Below, in pieces: positions 8,120-13,493 of a stretch of 21,238 bases of DNA. The notes under the pieces are model-generated. The model had not been told where the DNA came from. It ran no database searches and saw only the letters and a list, made by a program, of their open reading frames with translations. A program made the position numbers and the translations under genes. Position 1 is the stretch's first letter, and each line of letters starts with the position of its first letter. Origin of the DNA: SIG607 sp045655165 (GTDB lineage: Bacteria > Bacillota > Clostridia > Oscillospirales > Acutalibacteraceae); NCBI GenBank assembly GCA_045655165.1, contig JAZOOT010000014.1:1-21238 (forward strand). The letters are read 5' to 3'.

Positions 8120-9532
8120 ATGCGCAAAACAAAAATAGTATGCACAATTGGCCCCGCAAGCGAGACCGAACAAACAATAGCAGGCCTTTGCAAAGCCGGA
8201 ATGAATGTGGCGCGTCTTAATTTTTCCCACAGCACCTACGACGAGCACCAAAAACGAATTGACCTTGTTAAAAAGGTACGCAGTGACCTTAATTTGCCCA
8301 TTGCAATTATGTTGGACACAAAGGGTCCTGAATACCGAATTAAAACCTTTGAAAGCCAAAAAATCACTTTGTGTGACGGTGACAAGTTCACCTTTACCAC
8401 CGAAGATATTATTGGCAACAACAAAAAAGTTTCGGTTAGTTATAAAAATTTGCCCAACGAACTTATGGTTGGCGACACAATTTTGCTTAACAATGGCCTT
8501 TTAACCTTTATGGTTGAAAAAATTGATGGTGCAAACATTAAATGTACCACCGTTATTGGCGGTGAACTTTCAGACCGCAAGAGTATGAGTTTCCCGGGCA
8601 AAGTAATGAAGCAAAAATACCTTTCCGAGCAAGACAAAAAAGACATTGCTTTTGGCATACAAAACGAAGTTGATTATATTGCCTGTTCCTTTGTTTCGCG
8701 CAAGCAAGACCTTATTGATGTAAAGAATTATTTAAAGGAACTTAATGCTAATAACATTGAACTTATTGCAAAAATTGAAAACCAATCGGGCTTTGATAAC
8801 ATTGAAGAAATTTGCGAAGAATGTGACGGCATTATGATTGCCCGCGGCGATATGGGTGTTGAAATTCCCTTTAAAATGCTTCCTGCAATTCAAAAGAAAC
8901 TTATAACCAAATGCCGTTTGCTTGGCAAAAGGGTTATTACCGCTACCGAAATGTTAGAATCTATGATTTCTAACCCCCGCCCCACAAGAGCCGAGATATC
9001 GGATATTGCCAATGCCGTTTACGACGGCACAAGCGCAATTATGCTTTCGGGCGAAACCGCTGCAGGAAAATATCCTATTGAAGCGGTTAAAACAATGGCT
9101 GAAATTGCCGAAACCACCGAAAACAATATTCATTACCAAAAGCGTTTTCACAATGCGGCTTTTGAAATTAGAAATTCTGCCGACGCTGTATCTCATTCTA
9201 CCTGCGGAATGGCTATTGATTTGGGCGCCAAGGTAATTGTTGCTTGCTCGCTTTCGGGCATGACCGCGCGTATGGTATCGCGTTTCCGTCCGCCCGTACC
9301 CATTATTGGCCTTACCACCGATGAACGCACTTGGCGCCGCCTTGCACTTTCTTGGGGCGTTATTCCCGCTATGTGCGAACGCTTTACTTCAACCGATGTG
9401 TTGTTTTACACCGCAAAAAAGATTGCCGAACAAGAACTTATGCTAAACAAAGGCGATAAAATTATTATAACCGGCGGCGACACCAGCGGTACTTCCGGCA
9501 ATACAAGTTTAATTAAAATTGAAAATATTTAA
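8120..9532 (+). CDS. pyk: Pyruvate kinase
   Basis: Converts phosphoenolpyruvate and ADP to pyruvate and ATP, the last step of glycolysis. The 470 residues match the basic form, without the extra phosphohistidine-like C-terminal domain many Bacilli and some Clostridia have. Motifs in order: KIVCTIGPAS, MNVARLNFSHS, IMLDTKGPE, the family signature ELIAKIENQSGF, GIMIARGDMGVEIP, ITATEMLESMI and DGTSAIMLSGETAAGKYP. The Glu in KGPE is the residue associated with potassium-dependent enzymes. The C-terminus GDTSGTSGNTSLIKI matches the usual allosteric-domain end. AGGAG precedes the ATG by 7-8 bases. It is downstream of desulfoferrodoxin and closed by a strong terminator. Confidence 0.97.
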   Translation: MRKTKIVCTIGPASETEQTIAGLCKAGMNVARLNFSHSTYDEHQKRIDLVKKVRSDLNLPIAIMLDTKGPEYRIKTFESQKITLCDGDKFTFTTEDIIGNNKKVSVSYKNLPNELMVGDTILLNNGLLTFMVEKIDGANIKCTTVIGGELSDRKSMSFPGKVMKQKYLSEQDKKDIAFGIQNEVDYIACSFVSRKQDLIDVKNYLKELNANNIELIAKIENQSGFDNIEEICEECDGIMIARGDMGVEIPFKMLPAIQKKLITKCRLLGKRVITATEMLESMISNPRPTRAEISDIANAVYDGTSAIMLSGETAAGKYPIEAVKTMAEIAETTENNIHYQKRFHNAAFEIRNSADAVSHSTCGMAIDLGAKVIVACSLSGMTARMVSRFRPPVPIIGLTTDERTWRRLALSWGVIPAMCERFTSTDVLFYTAKKIAEQELMLNKGDKIIITGGDTSGTSGNTSLIKIENI

Positions 9533-9567
9533 AGAAAAATCGGATGCTGTGCATCCGATTTTTCTTT
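9531..9567 (+). terminator. Terminator of the dfx-pyk transcript
   Basis: A 17-bp perfect stem with a 3-base loop (ATCGGATGC/GCATCCGAT core) starts within the pyk stop codon and ends in TTTTTCTTT. Confidence 0.88.
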
Positions 9568-9592
9568 ACTTATGGTTTTTTTGTGTTATAAT
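9565..9592 (+). promoter_or_regulatory. Promoter of the glycerol-1-phosphate dehydrogenase gene
   Basis: TTTACT (9565-9570), 16 bases, then a perfect TATAAT (9587-9592) preceded by TGT, an extended -10. It overlaps the last bases of the preceding terminator. Confidence 0.65.
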
Positions 9593-9626
9593 AATTTTAT
9601 TATCAGATAGTTTGGAGGCATTTTTT

Positions 9627-10886
9627 ATGAATGTAAAGGAAATACAAAAGGGTTTTGAAAATTGTGCTTGCAAAAAGGAACACAACTGCCCTATTGATAT
9701 TGTTGAAGTTAGCAACAACGCCTTGTGCGAACTTAAAAAACAGTGTGAAAATTATAATTCCATTTTGTTGGTTTCCGATAAAAACACCTACCGTGTTTGC
9801 GGAAAAGATGTTTATGATTTGCTTGAAAACAAAATAGAAAATAATCTTATTTTTGACACCGGTGATAAATTTCTTATTCCCGATGAAAAGGCAATTAAAA
9901 CCACCGAAAGCAAACTAACCAAAAATACCGATTTAATTATTGGTGTTGGTTCGGGCGTTATAAATGATTTATGTAAATATGTAAGTTATTTTAACAAACT
10001 GCCTTATTTTATTGTTGCAACCGCGCCGTCAATGGACGGTTATGCGTCTTCGGGCGCCGCTATGATACTTAGTGGTATGAAAGTTACTGTAACCACCCTT
10101 CCGCCAAAGGCAATTTTCGCCGATTCTTCCGTTTTGAAAAACGCGCCGATAGATATGTTAAAAGCAGGTTACGGCGATATTTTGGGTAAATTTTCTTGCC
10201 TTAATGACTGGAAATTAAGCACCCTTGTAAATAATGAGTATTTTTGCCAAAAAATTTATGATTACACCCTAAACTGCGCTAATAATATTAAAGATAAAGC
10301 GAAAGACATTTTGGCAAGGGACGAAAGCGCAATTTCCGAACTAATGGAATATTTGGTTATGATAGGAATACTTATGAGTTTTGCGGGTTCTACAAGGCCT
10401 GGTTCGGGCAGTGAGCACCACCTTTCGCACTTTTTTGAAATAACCGGAATTTTAGACGGCAAAAAGCACCTTTCCCACGGTATCGATGTTATATATTCCA
10501 CATACTATACCCAAAAAATTAGGGAAAATCTTTTAAAAATAGATGCGCCAACCGCCAAAGAGTTCTCCTTTACAGATTATGAAAAGAAAATTAAGAGTAT
10601 TTATTCAACCCTTGCAAACGAAGTTCTTGATTTGCAAAATAAAACCGGCTGGTACAATAACAGTAAAATTGATATTTACCGCGAAAAATGGCAAGAAATA
10701 AAAACTATTCTTGCAGAAGTACCGTCTTCGCAAGAAATTAAGGGTTATATTGACGCAATCGGGCTTGATTTAAACGATTTTGTATCACTGTACGGCGAAG
10801 AAAAAATCAACACCGCCCTTTTGTATGCTAAAGACCTTAAAGACCGTTATTCTGTTTTGTGGCCGAATTTTGAAATAAAGCAGTAA
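9627..10886 (+). CDS. araM: sn-glycerol-1-phosphate dehydrogenase, AraM/EgsA type
   Basis: A 419-residue member of the iron/zinc alcohol-dehydrogenase fold family that reduces DHAP to sn-glycerol-1-phosphate with NAD(P)H. The nucleotide-binding part has IIGVGSGVINDLCKY, then ATAPSMDGYASSGAA and TLPPKAIFADSSVL, which are hallmarks of G1P dehydrogenases. Metal ligands are visible as the Asp in GYGDILGK, the His in EHHLSH and the His in LSHGID. In Bacillus subtilis the homologue supplies G1P for heptaprenylglyceryl phosphate. I use ATG 9627, with GGAGG about 8 bases upstream; the frame stays open back to 9519, but that would put the start inside the pyk terminator and ahead of the promoter. It is a single gene, with the Fic module immediately downstream where its terminator would be expected. 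Confidence 0.93.
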   Translation: MNVKEIQKGFENCACKKEHNCPIDIVEVSNNALCELKKQCENYNSILLVSDKNTYRVCGKDVYDLLENKIENNLIFDTGDKFLIPDEKAIKTTESKLTKNTDLIIGVGSGVINDLCKYVSYFNKLPYFIVATAPSMDGYASSGAAMILSGMKVTVTTLPPKAIFADSSVLKNAPIDMLKAGYGDILGKFSCLNDWKLSTLVNNEYFCQKIYDYTLNCANNIKDKAKDILARDESAISELMEYLVMIGILMSFAGSTRPGSGSEHHLSHFFEITGILDGKKHLSHGIDVIYSTYYTQKIRENLLKIDAPTAKEFSFTDYEKKIKSIYSTLANEVLDLQNKTGWYNNSKIDIYREKWQEIKTILAEVPSSQEIKGYIDAIGLDLNDFVSLYGEEKINTALLYAKDLKDRYSVLWPNFEIKQ

Positions 10887-10890
10887 ATTT

Positions 10891-10912
10891 ATGACCTAAA
10901 TTTATGTAACAG
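10891..10912 (+). repeat. Left direct repeat flanking the Fic module
   Basis: ATGACCTAAATTT-A-TGTAA recurs as ATGACCTAAATTT-G-TGTAA at 11739, one difference in 19 bases. It starts 4 bases after the araM stop codon. Confidence 0.7.
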
Positions 10913-10923
10913 CATAGTCGTAA

Positions 10924-10952
10924 TTGCAATATACCGTAATTTGTGATATAAT
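10924..10952 (+). promoter_or_regulatory. Promoter of the antitoxin-Fic operon
   Basis: TTGCAA (10924-10929), 17-base spacer, perfect TATAAT (10947-10952), 21 bases before the antitoxin ATG. Confidence 0.75.
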
Positions 10953-10973
10953 AATAAAAAGGAAGTGATTTTT

Positions 10974-11147
10974 ATGAGCCAAAAAGAAATTAAGCTTGCA
11001 CTAAGTAATGCGGAGGTTTCACTTAATATGGAGGGACTTTCTGTTTCCGCACAAACGAAATCGCTTTGCAAACAACTCTTATCTCAAGAAATCACAATGA
11101 CAGAGTATATTAACATTGTTAAACAAAAAGCAGGGGTAACTGCATAA
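10974..11147 (+). CDS. VbhA-like antitoxin of the Fic toxin
   Basis: A 57-residue helical protein. S16-L-N-M-E-G21 fits the inhibitory-helix motif [S/T]xxxE[G/N] of class I Fic antitoxins; its Glu would point into the Fic ATP pocket and block AMP transfer. The rest (SVSAQTKSLCKQLLSQ, MTEYINIVKQK) resembles the VbhA-like family's helical scaffold. AAGGAAGTGA precedes ATG 10974 by about 8 bases; a GTG at 10965 in the same frame lies within that ribosome site and is not used here. Its stop codon overlaps the Fic start by one base (TAATG), the usual toxin-antitoxin coupling. Confidence 0.9.
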   Translation: MSQKEIKLALSNAEVSLNMEGLSVSAQTKSLCKQLLSQEITMTEYINIVKQKAGVTA

Positions 11148-11734
11148 TGGGATATAGTATTGAGGCAAGTGGTGATAGTTGTTATCCAAATTCAACTTGT
11201 TTAATAAATAAATTTGATATTAAGGATGATAAAAGGCTATCCGAAATTGAAGCGGAAATTACTTTTGCCAAAGCCGCTGTTTTGGAAAGCGAAGAAGTAA
11301 AACTGCCCTTAAATTTTGAGTGCTATAAGAGTATTCACCGATTTTTATTTGAAGATTTGTACGACTGGGCAGGAGAACTTCGTCAGGCTAACATTTCTAA
11401 AAAAGGAACATCATTTTGCTCAGTAAACGAACTTGAAAATTTGTGTAAAGCGTGTTTTAAACGCCTAGAAAAAGAAAATTATTTTAAAGGAATTTCAAGA
11501 GAAAAGTTTGCGAAAGAAATTGTTGATTTCTACTGCACTACAAACTTTCTTCATCCGTTCAGAGAGGGCAACGGCAGAACACAAAGAATTTTTATTTCAA
11601 AACTTATAAAATATAACGGATATGATTTTAACTTTTCAAATGTCAACCCCGATTTGCTAATGATAGCCACAATAAAAGCGGCAAACGGCGTAACGGATGA
11701 TTTGTATAATATTTTTAACAGCGAAATCAAATAA
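11147..11734 (+). CDS. Fic-domain AMP-transferase toxin (class I)
   Basis: A 195-residue Fic protein. The active-site motif HPFREGNGRTQR at residues 136-147 agrees completely with HxFx[D/E]GNGRxxR: H136 as base, the acidic residue for magnesium and the Arg for ATP phosphates, so it should be an active AMP-transferase. A target-docking flap is visible before it (TSFCSVNELENL), and LYDWAGELRQANISK is typical of the VbhT/doc-like Fic core. No inhibitory helix is present within the protein; it is supplied by the upstream antitoxin. Targets of known class I toxins include DNA gyrase and topoisomerase IV; that is not shown here. Translation is coupled to the antitoxin. A long hairpin terminator follows 3 bases after the stop. 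Confidence 0.94.
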   Translation: MGYSIEASGDSCYPNSTCLINKFDIKDDKRLSEIEAEITFAKAAVLESEEVKLPLNFECYKSIHRFLFEDLYDWAGELRQANISKKGTSFCSVNELENLCKACFKRLEKENYFKGISREKFAKEIVDFYCTTNFLHPFREGNGRTQRIFISKLIKYNGYDFNFSNVNPDLLMIATIKAANGVTDDLYNIFNSEIK

Positions 11735-11737
11735 TTT

Positions 11738-11774
11738 AATGACCTAAATTTGTGTAATACAAATTTAGGTCATT
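11738..11774 (+). terminator. Terminator after fic, one arm shared with the right flanking repeat
   Basis: A 16-bp perfect stem (arms 11738-11753 and 11759-11774) with a GTAAT loop, then TTTTG. The left arm is the right-hand copy of the direct repeat that flanks the Fic module, so this may have been the original araM terminator. Confidence 0.82.
11739..11760 (+). repeat. Right direct repeat flanking the Fic module
   Basis: Partner of the repeat at 10891, 848 bases away. Here the repeat continues into its own inverted copy to form a terminator, while the left copy lacks the second arm. Confidence 0.7.
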
Positions 11775-11790
11775 TTTTGTTGCAATTTGC

Positions 11791-11813
11791 AAACTGATAT
11801 GTTAAACTGATAT
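11791..11813. repeat. Tandem AAACTGATAT repeat
   Basis: Two exact copies (11791-11800 and 11804-11813) with a 13-base period, followed by a degenerate third (AAACTaaCTGAATAT, from 11818). Function unknown; it could be a protein-binding site. Confidence 0.5.
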
Positions 11814-11814
11814 T

Positions 11815-11978
11815 GCCAAACTAACTGAATATTATGTGAAATTGGGTGTATTTTTCTTTTTTAAGAATATTACGCTTTGTTTTGGTTATATCTATATTGC
11901 ATATGAATTTGATAAAAACGCAAATTCCAGCAATGTAGGTATGTGCGTTTGCACCCATTTCACATTTGTTAGTTTGGC
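11815..11978. repeat. Long imperfect inverted repeat in the non-coding gap (11735-12135)
   Basis: GCCAAACTAAC plus ATGTGAAATtGGGTG at 11815-11848 recur in inverse order and complement at 11952-11978 (CACCCATTTCACAT, GTTAGTTTGGC). The only differences are a 5-base insertion plus linker bases between the two blocks and one extra T. The 400-base gap holds no convincing gene; it is filled by this structure, the second inverted repeat and a terminator. Confidence 0.72.
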
Positions 11979-12000
11979 GACTATCGGAGTTTGCGTTTTT
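11914..12000. repeat. Second inverted repeat interleaved with the first
   Basis: AAAAACGCAAATTCC (11914-11928) pairs with GGAGTTTGCGTTTTT (11986-12000) at 14 of 15 positions. It encloses the right arm of the first inverted repeat but not the left, so the two cannot form one nested hairpin and are either alternatives or a pseudoknot. Confidence 0.68.
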
Positions 12001-12001
12001 T

Positions 12002-12037
12002 GTGCGGTCTACTTCGGTAGCCGCACTTTTTGTTTTT
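12002..12037 (+). terminator. UUCG-loop terminator with no gene before it
   Basis: GTGCGG, a bulged T, CTAC, a TTCG tetraloop, then GTAG and CCGCAC, followed by TTTTTGTTTTT. It would end a plus-strand transcript coming through the structured gap, although no protein gene lies there. Confidence 0.78.
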
Positions 12038-12135
12038 AGGGGGTTATAGTTGTATTTCACAGGATTAAATTTTTAAAAAATTAGTGTACTTTAAATTATT
12101 ACGTTACTATTGTAACAAGTTTAGGAGGAAAAGAA

Positions 12136-12819
12136 ATGAAAAAAATTGTGGTATGTATGTTGTGTTTGGCAATTCTATTATGTCTAGGCGCTTGTAGTAG
12201 TGATGATTACATTGGTAATTATACAAACAGTTCGGAACAATTAAGTAGTAATATTGATGATGTATCAAACGAAACAAGTATTGTGGAAAATAATAATCCA
12301 AAAGGAATCGATGGCTTAATAGATAAAAGCGGAACACCGGCAGGGAATGTTTACAAGTTGATTGACGGTAAAAATTTCACTACTGAATTTTTTAAAGATT
12401 TTACTTGCAGAGCAACTGTTGTTAAAACTGGAGAATTAAAAGGTTTTGACGATTGGGAATTCATAGATGAAGGGAAAATTAGAAAAATTTATAGAAAAGA
12501 TAAATCGGTATTTTCTGATTATTTTATTTACAATGATTACCTAGTAGATGTTGATGTTGATACAAGTTGGGGTTCTTTTGTTGGCGATTCACAATTAGGA
12601 TATACCAATAATAAAAACAATTTTGGCGAACGAATTATAAAAAGTGATGGAACTTACGAATATGTATCAAAATACTATAACTATAACGGCACATACACAG
12701 TGTTAGATGAAAGAATAATATTTATTGATGCAAAGAACGAATTTGGTGACCCATTCCCAATTTACCTGCTCATCGATAATGACAATGCACTTCATTATGC
12801 CTACCCAAAAGTAAACTAA
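12136..12819 (+). CDS. Putative lipoprotein of unknown function
   Basis: A 227-residue protein. The N-terminus is a lipoprotein signal peptide: KK, a hydrophobic core and a lipobox ending LGAC at C21, so it should be anchored outside the membrane. A low-complexity Ser/Asn/Asp linker to about residue 60 is followed by a soluble domain rich in beta strands. The C-terminal part (SDGTYEYVSKYYNYNGTYTV, then ERIIFIDAKNEF) has the look of small beta-barrel lipoproteins, but I do not recognise a family. AGGAGG lies 7 bases before the ATG. A short palindrome GTTAC-TATT-GTAAC sits just upstream (12103-12116). It is the first of three small genes that look like one operon, and is AT-rich compared with uvrB. 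Confidence 0.85.
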   Translation: MKKIVVCMLCLAILLCLGACSSDDYIGNYTNSSEQLSSNIDDVSNETSIVENNNPKGIDGLIDKSGTPAGNVYKLIDGKNFTTEFFKDFTCRATVVKTGELKGFDDWEFIDEGKIRKIYRKDKSVFSDYFIYNDYLVDVDVDTSWGSFVGDSQLGYTNNKNNFGERIIKSDGTYEYVSKYYNYNGTYTVLDERIIFIDAKNEFGDPFPIYLLIDNDNALHYAYPKVN

Positions 12820-12837
12820 TTTAAAGGAGAATTTAAT

Positions 12838-13212
12838 ATGAAAAAATTAGGATTATTTTTAATAACATTAGTATTAGTTATTTCTTTAACTGCTTGTGGC
12901 AGTTCAATTGAAATTTCTGACAATTCTCGTTTATCAAATTCTTCTGGTGAGCTTAGCGGAATAACTATTAAAAGTGACAAGCATCCGGATTCTGAGTATG
13001 TTGAAGTAAGAGGTAGGGTAAAAGCATTACGCGATATTGATAGAGATTTTCAAATTTATATTACAATATATGGCGAAGGCGGAACTACTCTTGATTCGTT
13101 TTATGTGCGCCCTGATTCAAGTTTAGAAGAAGGCGAAACAGGAACTTTTTGGGGGAACGCTATGATTCATTCTGATGAACGCGCAAAAGAAATTTTAATT
13201 GAGGTTTATTAA
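12838..13212 (+). CDS. Putative small lipoprotein, FxLYD-like domain
   Basis: A 124-residue protein with a lipoprotein signal peptide ending LTAC at C20. After a short Ser-rich linker, residues 45-124 (EYVEVRGRVKALRDIDRDFQ, TLDSFYVRPDSSLEEGETG) suggest an immunoglobulin-like FxLYD-type fold, in which a peptide chain is measured against a 'change in structure' strand pattern. That assignment is by feel, not by a diagnostic motif. AAAGGAG precedes the ATG by 7-8 bases, and the gene starts 18 bases after the previous lipoprotein. The next small gene begins 2 bases after its stop, so all three are likely translated together at the cell surface or membrane. Confidence 0.82.
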   Translation: MKKLGLFLITLVLVISLTACGSSIEISDNSRLSNSSGELSGITIKSDKHPDSEYVEVRGRVKALRDIDRDFQIYITIYGEGGTTLDSFYVRPDSSLEEGETGTFWGNAMIHSDERAKEILIEVY

Positions 13213-13214
13213 GC

Positions 13215-13391
13215 ATGAAAAAATTATTAGTTTTATTATACATAGGCGTTATAATTGTAATGGGAATAGTTCTACCCAATATGGTTGCAAACGGAGTGGA
13301 TGTGCCAATAGGTGTAATCTCTATTGTTGGTTTGTTTTTAATTATTTTGCCTTTCTTTGTTTTTGGCGGTGGAAATAATAACGGAGAATAA
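13215..13391 (+). CDS. Small two-helix membrane protein
   Basis: 58 residues starting MKKLLVLLYIGVIIVMGIVL, with a second hydrophobic segment GVISIVGLFLIILPFFVF and a GGGNNNGE tail. It has two predicted transmembrane helices with a short loop carrying N, D and P between them. The start is 2 bases after the preceding stop, with GAGG 10 bases upstream inside that gene. A perfect terminator follows the stop. No family recognised; the position suggests it works with the two lipoproteins. Confidence 0.72.
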   Translation: MKKLLVLLYIGVIIVMGIVLPNMVANGVDVPIGVISIVGLFLIILPFFVFGGGNNNGE

Positions 13392-13410
13392 AATTTAAGA
13401 TTAAATATTC

Positions 13411-13439
13411 AAAAAGCAGATGCGTTGCATCTGCTTTTT
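13411..13439 (+). terminator. Terminator of the lipoprotein cluster
   Basis: A 13-bp perfect stem (AAAAAGCAGATGC) with a GTT loop and a TTTTTGTTT tail. Confidence 0.85.
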
Positions 13440-13440
13440 G

Positions 13441-13469
13441 TTTACTTGCAATATTTTTTGTGGTATACT
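13441..13469 (+). promoter_or_regulatory. Promoter of uvrB
   Basis: TTTACT (13441-13446), 17 bases, TATACT (13464-13469) with TGG before it, 24 bases ahead of the uvrB start. I see no LexA-type box (GAAC-N4-GTTC) here. Confidence 0.68.
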
Positions 13470-13493
13470 AATAAGTGGAGAGCAGGTGAGTAT

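Noticed and set aside
8093..8359. 88-residue minus-strand frame opposite pyruvate kinase
   Set aside because: Shadow of a strongly conserved gene. The same holds for the other antisense frames over glpK, glpA, uvrB, rodA and tsaB.
9519..9626. Longer N-terminus for araM, giving a hydrophobic leader
   Set aside because: It starts inside pyk and crosses its terminator and the araM promoter. ATG 9627 has a clear GGAGG and begins where homologues begin.
11815..11978. Insertion sequence with terminal inverted repeats
   Set aside because: No transposase or target duplication is visible; kept only as an inverted repeat of unknown nature.
11821..12060. 79-residue minus-strand and 67-residue plus-strand open frames in the gap
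   Set aside because: Neither has a ribosome site, and both simply read through the inverted repeats and the terminator.
12103..12116. GTTAC-TATT-GTAAC palindrome before the first lipoprotein
   Set aside because: Too short to claim as an operator; no convincing -35/-10 pair could be placed around it.
13425..13493. 23-residue N-terminal extension of uvrB
   Set aside because: The start lies in the terminator loop upstream of the uvrB promoter; ATG 13494 matches the family N-terminus.
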